From: DSYU01 sp963827605
Lineage (GTDB): Bacteria > Chloroflexota > Anaerolineae > Anaerolineales > Anaerolineaceae
DNA length: 64,000 bases
Assembly: GCA_963827605.1 (NCBI GenBank)
Contig: CAWHBK010000001.1
Coordinates: 868,001-932,000 of the forward strand
Reading direction: 5' to 3'
The translations under genes and the position numbers were made by a program. Numbering within the stretch: the stretch's first letter is position 1; each line of letters opens with the position of its first letter. Of this stretch, positions 19,963 through 28,963 are shown one piece after another. The notes beneath the pieces were generated by a model, which saw nothing but the letters and a program-made list of their open reading frames with translations, had not been told where the DNA came from and did not search any database.

Positions 19963-20177
19963 ATGGCTGAACGCTTTGTTGGGACCGTAAAATGGTTCAA
20001 CGCTACCAAGGGTTATGGTTTCATCGGTCGTGAGGATGGCGCGGATGTCTTCGTTCACTTTTCCGCCATCACTATGGAAGGCTATCGTGCTTAAAGCAAG
20101 ACCAGAAAGTCGAATTCGAAATCGAAGAGGGTCCCAAAGGCCTGCAAGCCGCAAACGTCACCCCCTTGGAAGGATAA
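19963..20177 (+). CDS. cspA: Cold-shock protein (CspA family, frameshifted)
   Basis: About 71 residues. An OB-fold nucleic-acid-binding protein. RNP1 appears as KGYGFIGRED and RNP2 as DVFVHFSAI, and the protein ends with EIEEGPKGLQAANVTPLEG. The frame breaks near 20093 (after MEGYRA, before KQDQKVEFE). Alignment with other Csp proteins favours one lost T here, unlike the other breaks in this window, although two extra bases would also fit. GGAG lies nine bases before the ATG. Confidence 0.88.
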
Positions 20178-20246
20178 CGCGTAATTCCAGAGGAATAACG
20201 CAATATCCCCACAATTAAACAGTTTTCGTCTCTGGTCGAAAACAAG

Positions 20247-20280
20247 AACAGGGTCGCATGAGCGGCCCTGTTTTATTTTT
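20247..20280 (+). terminator. Rho-independent terminator after cspA
   Basis: AACAGGG (20247-20253) pairs with CCCTGTT (20266-20272), with extra inner GC pairs, followed by TTTTATTTTT. A second small stem (GTTTTCG with CGAAAAC, 20222-20244) lies just before it. Confidence 0.9.
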
Positions 20281-20301
20281 CATGCTGGCGGCGCCGGGAC
20301 C

Positions 20302-20931
20302 TTATGGGATGCCGAAAACGTAGCCAACCAACTTACCATATTCGCGCAGGGTGTTCGCCCAGCCGTCCAGGCTAAAAAACCAGGTTGTCGAGCGGTACCA
20401 GTGATTCTGCACCGGGTGGACGCGCACGGTAAGGCCGCTGCCGCGAAACACATCGCGAAAAATCAGGCGCGCGCGCTGCGTGTGGAAAGGATCGGTAACC
20501 ACGATAACGCTCTTTAACTGGTGCTTTTGCATCAGCGCCAGAACGGCTTCGGCTTCATCGTGCGTGCTGCCCTGCACCCCATCAGTGACCTGGATGGCAA
20601 ACTGTGAAAGGCCATTCTCAATCGCGACTGTGCGAAAGAAGCGGCTGCCCATGCCTTCGCCAGGGCCGGTTTCGCCCGGCTCAGTGAGAACCAGGTTCGT
20701 AGCATACTGCTCCTGGATCAGATGCACGGCCTCCACCACCCGCCATTCACCGCCCCCACCCAGCGCTACCACAATATCGGCTTTCTTCAAGCTGTCGCCG
20801 TTGATCAGGAACGCGCCGGCTGCGCGCAGCGCCAGGTACAGCAGGCTGAGCGCGACCAGCAGCGCCAGCAGGCAGGACCGCAAACCGAACCTGCGTTGGG
20901 GCGATATTTTTTCAACAGCGGATTTATTCAA
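20302..20931 (-). CDS. YdcF/SanA-family (DUF218) membrane protein
   Basis: 209 aa. One N-terminal membrane segment (SCLLALLVALSLLYLALRA) and then the DUF218 fold: KADIVVALGGGGEWRVVEA, NLVLTEPG, GSTHDEAEAVL and VIVVTDPFHTQRARLI. Members such as ElyC and SanA act in envelope or peptidoglycan homeostasis, but the reaction is not established. The start is a TTG at 20931, with GGAGG 13 bases upstream, rather far. A paralog lies at 61059. Confidence 0.82.
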   Translation of the reverse strand: MNKSAVEKISPQRRFGLRSCLLALLVALSLLYLALRAAGAFLINGDSLKKADIVVALGGGGEWRVVEAVHLIQEQYATNLVLTEPGETGPGEGMGSRFFRTVAIENGLSQFAIQVTDGVQGSTHDEAEAVLALMQKHQLKSVIVVTDPFHTQRARLIFRDVFRGSGLTVRVHPVQNHWYRSTTWFFSLDGWANTLREYGKLVGYVFGIP

Positions 20932-20983
20932 TCGTATGTTTTTCCCTCCGAACGCGCCAATTGGGCAATATTACCCCCTTGCG

Positions 20984-22138
20984 TTACAGCTGTCTCAAGG
21001 CACGCTGCATGCGTAGTAGAGCCTCTTCCAGCATGGCGCGCGGGCAGCCAAAGTTCAGGCGCACAAACCCCTCGCCGCCCCGGCCAAAGGCTTCGCCTTC
21101 GTTGAGCGCCACGCGAGCTTTCTCGATGAAAAACTCGCATGCCCTGCCCGGGATTCCCGCCTCGCGGCAGTCCAGCCAGGCCAGGTAGGTGCCTTCCGGG
21201 CAGAACATCTTTACCCCGGGCAGCTGTTCGTTGACAAATTGATAGAGATAATCCCGGTTCCCTTGCAGATACACCAGCAGCTGGTCAAGCCATTCCTGAC
21301 CCTCCTGGTAGGCCGCCTTCGCGGCCACCAGCCCAAGCAAGTTGACGCCGTGCACCAGGCCCTTCTGTCCTTTCAAGAACTGCTTGCGCAGTGCGGGGTT
21401 CTGGATCACGGCGAACGAAAAACTCAGCCCGGCGATGTTAAAAGTTTTCGAAGGCGCCATCAAGGTGATCGTGTTTTGGGCGATTTCCGGGTTGAGCGAA
21501 GCGATCGGGATATGCCGCTGGCCGGAAAAAACCAGGTCGCAGTGAATCTCATCCGAGCAGACCAGCAGGTTATGGCGCAGGCAAATTTCGGCCAGGGTTT
21601 CCAGTTCCTGGCGCTTATACACCCGCCCAACCGGGTTGTGCGGGTTGCATAATAAGAACAGGCGGGTTTGATCCGTAATCGCGGCCTCAAAGGCGTCCGC
21701 GTCGAAGTGATAATAGCCGTCTACCCGCGCGCTGAGCAGGGCTTCCTGAGATAGGCCGTCCACGTTGCGGGCTGTGCTCAAGAAAGGCATGTACACCGGT
21801 GGCTGAATGAGCAGGCCTTCCCCGGAGCCCACAAAAGCCTGGGCGGCAACGTTGAAGCCGGTCACCACGCCGGGTACAAAAACCAGGTCCTGCGCCGCGA
21901 TCTGCCATTGGTAAAGTCGCTGCATTCGTTCGATGATCACCTCACGCAGGCCAGGCAGCTCGCCTGCATAGCCAAACACTCCCTGCGCCACCCGTTCCTG
22001 CAGGGCCTGGATCACCGGCTGTGGCGATACAAAATCCATATCCGCTACCCACATGGGCAGCACATCCTCATCAAAATAATGCCACTTGATACTTTCGGAG
22101 CGCTTCCGATCCGGCATCTCATCAAAGTTGTAGTTCAT
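20984..22138 (-). CDS. patB: MalY/PatB-type cystathionine beta-lyase (PLP aminotransferase fold)
   Basis: 384 aa. Fold-type I PLP enzyme that cleaves cystathionine or cysteine conjugates to pyruvate, ammonia and a thiol. MNYNFDEMPDRKRSESIKWH, WVADMDFVSPQPVIQAL, NPHNPVGRVY and the PLP lysine in LMAPSKTFNIAGLS are all diagnostic of the MalY/PatB group. The frame is intact. Physiological substrate undetermined. Confidence 0.9.
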   Translation of the reverse strand: MNYNFDEMPDRKRSESIKWHYFDEDVLPMWVADMDFVSPQPVIQALQERVAQGVFGYAGELPGLREVIIERMQRLYQWQIAAQDLVFVPGVVTGFNVAAQAFVGSGEGLLIQPPVYMPFLSTARNVDGLSQEALLSARVDGYYHFDADAFEAAITDQTRLFLLCNPHNPVGRVYKRQELETLAEICLRHNLLVCSDEIHCDLVFSGQRHIPIASLNPEIAQNTITLMAPSKTFNIAGLSFSFAVIQNPALRKQFLKGQKGLVHGVNLLGLVAAKAAYQEGQEWLDQLLVYLQGNRDYLYQFVNEQLPGVKMFCPEGTYLAWLDCREAGIPGRACEFFIEKARVALNEGEAFGRGGEGFVRLNFGCPRAMLEEALLRMQRALRQL

Positions 22139-22277
22139 GGCGCAGTGGGCCTCCCAATCGTGAGCTTCATACGGATAACTTGCATGCGATTATAACCGAA
22201 CTGGTTTCCGCGCTCCAAAAAACGGTTATACTCTATCTACCACAGCCCCAGAACACGCGGGTCACAAGGGTATATGT

Positions 22278-23180
22278 ATGCCAAAAACCTCTCCCACTCC
22301 ACATATCATATTACAGGCCTCCCCAGATTGGCAGGATTACGAGCTGCTCGACAGCGGCGATGGCTGGAAGCTGGAACGCTACGCCCGCTACGTGCTGAAA
22401 CGCCCCGAGCCGGAAGCCATCTGGCGCCCCGCGCTGCCAGAAAAAACCTGGAACAGCGCATCCGCCTTCTTCCGCCCCTCCAGCGAAGAGAACGGCGGTC
22501 ACTGGGAAGAGCTCAAACCGGTCGATGAGCGCTGGGTGATGCACTATAAAGAGCTCAAGTTCTGGACGCAGCTTTCCGCTTCGCGCCACCTGGGCGTTTT
22601 CCCGGAACAGGCCGGGCAGTGGGATTGGCTGGGCGAGCAGATCCGGCGCGCGAAACAGCCCTTGCAGGTGCTCAACCTGTTTGGCTACACCGGCATCGCC
22701 ACCCTGGCAGCCGCGGCTGCCGGCGCGAAGGTAACCCACATCGATGCCTCACGCAAGGTGATCAACTGGGCGCGCGAGAACCAGGAACTGTCTGGGCTGG
22801 CCGAACTTCCCATCCGCTGGATTGTGGACGATGCGCTAAAGTTTATCCAGCGCGAAGGCCGGCGCGGCACCCGCTATGATGGGTTGATCCTCGACCCGCC
22901 CAAGTTTGGTCGCGGGCCCAAAGGCGAGGTCTGGGAGTTCTACAAGCTGCTGCCCGAACTGCTGCAGGCCTGCCGGGCCGTGCTCGCGCCCCAGCCGCGT
23001 TTCGTGCTGCTGACCGCCTACGCGGTAAAAGCCTCCGCGTTGACCCTGTATTATGCCGTCGATGAAATCATGCGCGACTTTTCAGGGCAGACCGAGGCCG
23101 GCGAGGTGGTCTTGCAGGAGAAAAGCGCCGGGCGGTTGCTGTCAATGGCCATTTTTGGTCGCTGGAGCTGTATCAAGTAA
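22278..23180 (+). CDS. Class I SAM-dependent methyltransferase, RlmI/RlmK-like
   Basis: 300 aa. The SAM-binding motif VLNLFGYTGIATLAAAAAGA, the acidic VTHIDASRKVINWAREN and the catalytic-loop type motif LILDPPKFGRG place it with rRNA (cytosine or guanine) methyltransferases of the RlmI/RlmK group. It lacks an obvious PUA domain. It is upstream of proC by about 57 bases on the same strand. Target nucleotide unknown. Confidence 0.82.
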   Translation: MPKTSPTPHIILQASPDWQDYELLDSGDGWKLERYARYVLKRPEPEAIWRPALPEKTWNSASAFFRPSSEENGGHWEELKPVDERWVMHYKELKFWTQLSASRHLGVFPEQAGQWDWLGEQIRRAKQPLQVLNLFGYTGIATLAAAAAGAKVTHIDASRKVINWARENQELSGLAELPIRWIVDDALKFIQREGRRGTRYDGLILDPPKFGRGPKGEVWEFYKLLPELLQACRAVLAPQPRFVLLTAYAVKASALTLYYAVDEIMRDFSGQTEAGEVVLQEKSAGRLLSMAIFGRWSCIK

Positions 23181-23237
23181 GTATGTTCCTGGCAGCGGAG
23201 ACTGCCCGGATTTGCATTTTATTTTTGGAGGTAGAAC

Positions 23238-24087
23238 GTGAACGAGCCAGCAACGATTGCGATTATTGGACCTGGCGCGATGGCCGAGGCGATTATCGCC
23301 GGGCTGCTGCGCAAGGAGATCACCACCCCCGACCACATTCTGGCCTCCGGGCCGCGTAAGGAACGCGTCGATGAGCTGCACAGCCGCTACGGCATTTGCG
23401 CCTTTACCGATAATCGTGCGGCAGCCGCCCAGGCGGACGTGGTTATTCTGGCGATCAAGCCGCAGCGTCTCTCAAAAGTGCTGCCCGGGTTGGCCGGAGC
23501 GATCCCTGAACATGCCCTGGTGCTCTCGATTATCGCCGGGGCCACCATCCAGACCATTTCCGACGGGCTGAAACACACCCAGGTCGTCCGCTCGATGCCC
23601 AACACGCCTGCCCAAATCGGCGAGGGCATCACCGTATGGACTACGTCTCCGACCGTCTCCGATGAGCAGCGCGAGCTGGCCTGCCAGGTGCTCAGCGCGC
23701 TCGGTGAAGCAGGTGTACGTGGAAGAGGAGAGTTACCTGGATATGGCCACGGCCCTGTCTGGCACCGGCCCGGCCTACGTGTTCCTCTTTATGGAAGCGC
23801 TGATCGACGCCGGGGTGCACATGGGGTTCCCCCGCCGCATCGCCGAGCAGCTGGTTACGGAAACCATCCTGGGCTCGGTATCCTACTATCAAAAGAACAA
23901 GACGCACCCTGCGCAGCTGCGCAACCAGGTTACTTCGCCGGGCGGCACCACCGCCGCGGCCGTGTATTACCTGGAAAAAGCCGGCTTCCGCACCGCGCTC
24001 TCGCGCGCCATCTGGGCTGCCTACGAGCGCTCGCAGGAGCTTGGCAAAGGGTTGAACGCTCACCCGCCCGAATCATCCAAAGATTAG
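23238..24087 (+). CDS. proC: Pyrroline-5-carboxylate reductase (one extra base)
   Basis: Last step of proline synthesis, NAD(P)H-dependent. IAIIGPGAMAEAIIAGLL is the cofactor motif. VVRSMPNTPAQIGEGITVW and the C-terminal TALSGTGPAYVFLFMEALID and QVTSPGGTTAAAVYYLE are classic ProC motifs. The frame changes near 23711 (after LSALGEA, before VYVEEESYLD) by one extra base. GGAGG lies close upstream of the start. The SDR gene follows eight bases after the stop. Confidence 0.92.
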
Positions 24088-24095
24088 GTTGGCTG

Positions 24096-24932
24096 ATGGA
24101 ACCATCCAGGGACGCTATTGCGCTGGTTACCGGTGCAAGCCGGGGTGTTGGAAAAGGCGTGGCCCAGGCGCTGGGGGAGATTGGCGCAACGGTTTACGTC
24201 ACCGGGCGGAGTGAATCCCCGGATACTGCGACCGTCCCGCTGCCTGGGACGATCCATGAAACCGCCGCGCTGGTTAATACTGCCGGGGGCGTTGGAATCG
24301 CCATTCGCTGCGATCACCGGGACGATGAACAGGTCCGCCAGGTTTTTGAACGGATTGCCGCCGAGCAAGGCCGGTTGGATGTGCTGGTCAACAACGCCTG
24401 GGAAGGCTACCAGGCAAAGCAAAGAAGTAAAAAGAGCGGTTTCCACACCCCCTTCTGGAAGCTGCCCCCTTCTTTCTGGGACACGATGTTCAGCGTTGGT
24501 GTCCGGTCCCATTACGCGGCCAGCGTGTATGCGGCTGCGTTGATGGTGGAGCAAAAAAACGGGCTGATCGTGCACATCTCTTCCCCCGCCGGGGGCGGCT
24601 ACACCGACAACGTCGCCTATGGGGTTAGCAAAGCCGCGGTGGACCGCATGGCCGCGGATATGGCCCATGAGCTGCAACCCTATAACGTGACGGTCGTGGC
24701 GCTGTGGCCGGGGTTCGTGGCTACAGAGATGCTGATGGCCAACCGCAAAGATCAGCGGCTGCAGGCCTGGATGGAATCGCCGCTCTTCGTCGGCCGGGCC
24801 GTTGCCGCGCTGATGCAGGATCCCAGGCGGATGGAGAAAACCGGCCAGGTGCTGCATACCCGCGATCTGGCCGCGGAGTACGGGTTTGAGGATATCGGCG
24901 GGCGTCAACCGGGTCGCGGGAAAGCCGCTTAA
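24096..24932 (+). CDS. Short-chain dehydrogenase/reductase (DHRS1-like)
   Basis: 278 aa from ATG 24096. The cofactor motif ALVTGASRGVGKGVAQAL, NNAWEG in place of the usual NNAG, catalytic Ser in HISSPAGGG and the Tyr-Lys pair in VAYGVSKAAVDRM are present. The insert around PFWKLPPSFWDTMFSVGVR resembles eukaryotic DHRS1-type SDRs. Substrate unknown. Probably co-transcribed with proC. Confidence 0.85.
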   Translation: MEPSRDAIALVTGASRGVGKGVAQALGEIGATVYVTGRSESPDTATVPLPGTIHETAALVNTAGGVGIAIRCDHRDDEQVRQVFERIAAEQGRLDVLVNNAWEGYQAKQRSKKSGFHTPFWKLPPSFWDTMFSVGVRSHYAASVYAAALMVEQKNGLIVHISSPAGGGYTDNVAYGVSKAAVDRMAADMAHELQPYNVTVVALWPGFVATEMLMANRKDQRLQAWMESPLFVGRAVAALMQDPRRMEKTGQVLHTRDLAAEYGFEDIGGRQPGRGKAA

Positions 24933-25019
24933 TTCCACAGGTTTTGTATGCAACCTGCGCTCTGGTTTGCGCTATAGTATCCTGGTAATCGTTAACATCC
25001 AGAAGAAAGGAAAAACCCT

Positions 25020-25876
25020 ATGTTTACCCGTCTCTCCAATAGTTGGGAGCTGCTCAAGGCCAGCGCGCGCGTGCTGATGGCCGACAAAGAGCTGGTTGTT
25101 TTCCCCATTATCTCCACGATCGGCGTGCTGCTGGTCACGCTGACCTTCGCGCTGCCCATGTTCTTTTCCAACCTCTTCGACAATGTCTTCTTGGGCGGTC
25201 GGGTCGAAGCGCTGGGATTTGTGGTGGCCTTCCTGTTTTACGTGGTGCAGTACACGGTGATTTTCTTCGCCAACACTGCCCTGGTTGGCGCGGCGCTGAT
25301 CCGCCTGCGCGGCGGCGACCCAACCGTCAGCGACGGCTTCCGCATCGCCGCCAGCCGCATGGGACCGATTATTGGCTATGCGCTAATCGCGGCTACCGTG
25401 GGTATGATCCTGCGCGCAATCTCCAAACGCAGCAGCGGGATCGGGCGGCTGCTGGTCTCGCTGGTCGGCTTTGCCTGGAACGTAGCCACCTACCTGGTGG
25501 TGCCGGTGCTGGCAGTGGAAAACGTGGGTCCGATTAGAGGCCATCAAGCGCAGTTCCGACCTGCTCCGCCGTACCTGGGGCGAGCAAATCGCCGGCAACC
25601 TGGGCATGGGCGGGATCTTCTTCCTGTTCTACCTGGCGATTGTAGTCGTACTTGCGCCGGTGGTGATCCTGGCAATCAATGCCCAGTCCATCGCGCTGAT
25701 CATTGGGGTTGTGGTCGTCTTTATCCTGGCGATTTCCATCGTTGGCCTGATCCAGTCCACCCTGCGAAGGCATCTACTCCGCGGCGGTATACCAGTACGC
25801 TACCACGGGGCAGGCCGGCGCTTTCTTCGAGGAGCGCATGGTGCGCGGCGCTTTTGTTCCCTCACCGGCCCTGTAA
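25020..25876 (+). CDS. DUF6159-like polytopic membrane protein (frameshifted)
   Basis: About 285 codons with roughly six membrane helices. MFTRLSNSWELLKASARVL, DKELVVFPIIS, NVATYLVVPVLAVENVGPIE, IKRSSDLLRRTWGEQI and the C-terminal EGIYSAAVYQYATTG match the family I know as DUF6159. The molecular function is not known. Frame breaks near 25541 and 25768 are each equal to one extra base. The true stop is TAA at 25874. Confidence 0.75.
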
Positions 25877-25900
25877 CCCATCATTAATTTCTTGCTGTTA

Positions 25901-25938
25901 AACGCATTGTGCGGCACCCGTGTGCCGCACAATGCGTT
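25901..25938. terminator. Perfect 17-bp stem hairpin between convergent genes
   Basis: Positions 25901-25917 and 25922-25938 are exact complements around a CCGT loop. It separates the plus-strand DUF6159 gene from a minus-strand small gene, so a two-way stop is plausible. No T-tract follows on either side. Confidence 0.65.
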
Positions 25939-25961
25939 ACCCCCTGTTCTTCTCCTGTTCT

Positions 25962-26183
25962 TTACACCATCAGCATGGGAATCATCAGGCGGAAATGGAA
26001 CCAGTCTGTGCCAAACACAATCGAGAAGAGCAAGAATATGAAGATGATCAGCAGCAGAAAGCCACAGCCGCAGCCGCCACACCCGCCGCGTCCAAAGCCG
26101 ATATTGCGCTGCGCCCAATCATAGCCGCTGCGCAGGAAAAAAAGCTCCAACAAGCCGGTTAAACAACCAGGACGGCGATCCAT
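25962..26183 (-). CDS. Small Gly/Cys-rich membrane protein
   Basis: 73 aa from ATG 26183, chosen because GGAGG lies six bases upstream. It has a basic N-terminus (MDRRPGCLTGLLELFFL), a Gly/Cys cluster (FGRGGCGGCGCGF) and one strongly hydrophobic helix (LLLIIFIFLLFSIVF). Four cysteines lie near the membrane face, three of them in the cluster, and could bind a metal or form disulfides. I do not recognise a family. Confidence 0.6.
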   Translation of the reverse strand: MDRRPGCLTGLLELFFLRSGYDWAQRNIGFGRGGCGGCGCGFLLLIIFIFLLFSIVFGTDWFHFRLMIPMLMV

Positions 26184-26388
26184 TGTATCCTCCAAAACCT
26201 AAATTCGTCTTTTGATTAATATACGGCACAGCGCCAGCAACGTCGCACACATAATCTGGGGTCTGCAATAGCGGGGCGGTTCAACAAGATTGGATCGCGC
26301 TGCCGGAAAAGTCATGAAGTCTTTACACCCATTTGAGGTTGGTGCCATAATTCCGTTCGATTTTCATCCGCTGGTGCTGCAGAAATGC

Positions 26389-26394
26389 TATACT
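26389..26394 (+). promoter_or_regulatory. Possible -10 box for comM
   Basis: TATACT lies 51 bases before the comM start. No strong -35 box was seen. The region 26184-26388 holds nothing else I can identify. Confidence 0.35.
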
Positions 26395-26445
26395 AACCAG
26401 ACCATAACCGAATCTCATCCAGGGAAAATCTGAATTCAAAACCCC

Positions 26446-27985
26446 ATGCTTGCATCCGTACATTCATGCGCAGTAATCGGGCTGGACGGAGTCATCGTCC
26501 AGGTGGAAGTTGATACCGGGCAGGGCATGCCCGGCGGAATGGATATCGTCGGCCTGCCCGACTGCCGCCGTCCAGGAAAGCCGCCAGCGCGTCCAGGCGG
26601 CGATCAAGAACATCGGGCTGCCCTACCCGCGCCGCCGGCTGGTGGTCAACCTGGCCCCGGCTACCGTGCGCAAGGAAGGCCCCACCTACGACCTGCCCAT
26701 CGCCGTCGGCGTGCTGATTTACAGCGGCCTGCTGCCGCCCGAAGCGGTGAAAGATGCGCTGGTAGTGGGCGAGCTTTCGCTGGATGGCACCGTGCGCCAC
26801 GCGCGCGGCGTGCTGCCCATGGCCGCCGTCGCCCGCCAGGAAGGCTTCAAGCGCATCTTTGTCCCGCTGGCCGACGCCGCCGAAGCCGCGCTGATCCCCG
26901 GGCTGGAAGTGATCCCGGTCGAGTACGCTGGCGCAGCTCTACGCGCCACCTGAACGGCAGCTGACCCGCTCGCTGCCGCACCCGCCCATCCCCATCCAGC
27001 GATCTGGACATCGATGCCGGTGCACCGACTTCAGCGAAATCAAAGGCCAGGAGCACGTCAAGCGCGCCTTCGAAGTCGCGGCGGCCGGGAGCCACAACAT
27101 GCTGCTGATTGGCCCGCCCGGGCGGCGGCAAGACCCTGCTGGCCCGCGCGCTGCCCGCCATCCTGCCGCGCATGACCATCGACGAAGCGCTGGACGTCAC
27201 CCGCATCTACTCCGTCGCCGACCAGCTCCCGCCCGAAATCCCGCTCATCCGCAGCGCGGCCCTTCCGCGCCCCGCACCACACCATCTCCTTTGCCGGGCT
27301 GGTCGGCGGCGGCAACAACCCCCACCCCGGCGAGATCTCCCTGGCGCACCGCGGCGTGCTCTTCCTGGACGAGCTGCCCGAGTTCGGCCCGCGCGTGCTC
27401 GAAGTCCTGCGCCAGCCCATGGAAGACAAGACCGTGACCATCTCGCGCGCGCAGGGCTCGCTGACCTTCCCGGCCAATTTCCAGCTGATCGGCGCGATGA
27501 ACCCCTGCCCGTGCGGCTATTACGGCGACCCGCACCAAACCCTGCACCTGCTCCTCTTCCACCGTGACCAAATACCAGAAGCGCATCTCCGGCCCGCTGC
27601 TGGACCGCATCGACATCCACATCCAGGTCCCCACGCGTGGATTACGAGAAGCTCACCGACCAGCGCATGGGCGAAGCCTCCAAAACCGTGCGCGAGCGGG
27701 TCGAAGCCGCCCGCGAGCGCCAGCGCACGCGCTTCGCCGGGCTCAAGGACATCTCCTCCAACGCCGACATGCGCCCGGCCGAAGTGCGCAAGTTCTGCGA
27801 GCTGGATGCCACCTGCACCAGCCTGATGAAGACCGCCATGAGCCAGCTGCAGCTTTCGGCCAGGGCCTATCACCGCGTGCTCAAGCTGGCGCGCACCATC
27901 GCGGACCTGGCGGGGAGCGAGAAGATTGGCGCCGAGCCATCTGGCCGAGGCGCTGCAGTACCGGCCGAGGATGAACGAGGGCTGA
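26446..27985 (+). CDS. comM: ComM/YifB Mg-chelatase-like AAA+ ATPase (about eight frame breaks)
   Basis: Hexameric branch-migration helicase used in natural transformation. About 510 codons. N-terminal MLASVHSCAVIGLDGVIVQV, ChlI-like PYPRRRLVVNLAPATVRKEG, Walker A LLIGPPGGGKT, Walker B GVLFLDELPEF and NPCPCGYYGDP are present in the right order. Breaks near 26563, 26925, 26990-27030, 27120, 27258, 27533, 27632 and 27936 are nearly all one extra base. Two partial copies at 30073 and 31571 lack the extra bases of 27533, 27632 and 27936. The TGA stop at 27983 lies inside the left inverted repeat of the next element. Confidence 0.9.
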
Positions 27986-28021
27986 CAACGGATTTTTAAC
28001 ACGGATTACACGGATTTGGAT
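27981..28021 (+). repeat. Left inverted repeat of GxxExxY unit
   Basis: It starts GCTGACAACGG and contains two tandem ACACGGATT units near its inner end. It is the reverse complement of 28513-28553 with a single mismatch, at position 16 (T versus C). It includes the comM stop codon. Confidence 0.95.
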
Positions 28022-28031
28022 TGCCGCGAAT

Positions 28032-28506
28032 ATGGCTGGAAAAGTAATAACTACCGCTTTTGATGCGCTCACGTATAAGATCATTGGGTGCGCCATGGCG
28101 GTGCACCGAGAATTCGGGCCGGGACTGCGGGAGAACAGCTATCAGAGAGCGCTGGCGAATAAACTGACGGATGCCGGTTTTACTTTTGAGCAGCAAAAGC
28201 TTTACGAAGTCTATGAGGGTGCTGAACAAAAGACGCCTGGTTGGCTACTATATACCTGATTTTGTAGTCGAAGGCGTGATCATTGTAGAAATCAAAGCCC
28301 TGCGGGGTATTGATAACAGCCACCTGGCGCAAATTATTGGCTACCTGGCCGTATCAAGCTGTCCCGTTGGTTTGCTGATCAATTTTGGCGAACGCAGCCT
28401 GCGTCACCGCCGCGTTTTTCCACCTCAGAAAGTAACCGATGATCTCATCAACCGCCAGTGGCTCTTTGTTCCCGATTGGTTGAAAGAGGAGAAAGACCAC
28501 GCATGA
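28032..28506 (+). CDS. GxxExxY protein, PD-(D/E)XK-like (one extra base)
   Basis: About 157 codons including one extra base near 28225. The name-giving motif is seen as GLRENSY. Downstream, the sequence GYYIPDFVVEGVIIVEIKAL carries a PD...ExK arrangement typical of PD-(D/E)XK nuclease folds (PDDEXK_3, TIGR04256-type). The C-terminus VGLLINFGERSLRHRRVF is also typical. The family has no proven function that I know of. The start ATG lies 11 bases inside the left repeat, without a recognisable ribosome-binding site. The TGA ends six bases before the right repeat. Confidence 0.85.
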
Positions 28507-28512
28507 ACGATG

Positions 28513-28553
28513 ATCCAAATCCGTGTAATCCGTGTTAGAAATCCGTTGTCAGC
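28513..28553 (-). repeat. Right inverted repeat of GxxExxY unit
   Basis: Mirror copy of the left repeat (27981-28021), 40 of 41 positions identical after reverse complementing. The outer end reads GTTGTCAGC. Beyond it the sequence no longer resembles the left flank. Confidence 0.95.
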
Positions 28554-28963
28554 GGGCTCCTCCAGGAAGCAGCGAATCGGAATGAGGCGAACCAGCCGGT
28601 AAAATTGCTGGGAAGCGGGATTACGAACGTTTGAAATCTCTATAGAAGGCAAATGAAGGGATTAGCTTACTTATTTTTTATCCTGGGAGCAATCATGGAA
28701 TGTTTTAGGAAAGGCCAAAAATATCTCTTGTTCACTTCTGGCCTTTCCTGAATCCACTTCTGTAAAAAAAGCCGGCTATTAGATGAGGTTGGAAGTGATG
28801 ACTAAATTGATATTCTGGATATACTTGACAAATAAACATATATAATATAATGAAAAACATTGGAATAGAACGGTTTATTTGGTTCCTTATGGACTAGTAC
28901 AGGTTTCATTCATATCCCCCTCCCTTTTTGTATCTACCCATTTATGGTCAATACGGGAAATTT
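28554..28963. other. Intergenic stretch with an 11-bp inverted repeat
   Basis: No convincing gene. Positions 28707-28717 (AGGAAAGGCCA) and 28739-28749 (TGGCCTTTCCT) form an 11-bp inverted repeat. Base composition falls sharply to AT-rich from about 28640 onwards. TATAATATAA at about 28840 is a possible -10 region for the next gene. Confidence 0.6.

Larger units (their letters stand above)
27981..28553 (+). mobile_element. Compact unit: inverted repeats flanking one GxxExxY gene
   Basis: A 573-bp unit begins and ends with 41-nt inverted repeats that match at 40 of 41 positions. Only one gene, for a GxxExxY protein, fits between them, leaving about 10 bases on the left and 6 on the right. The left repeat starts three bases before the end of the comM coding sequence. 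No clear target-site duplication is seen. The architecture suggests a minimal mobile or mobilised element, but no transposase is present. Movement is inferred, not shown. Confidence 0.6.
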
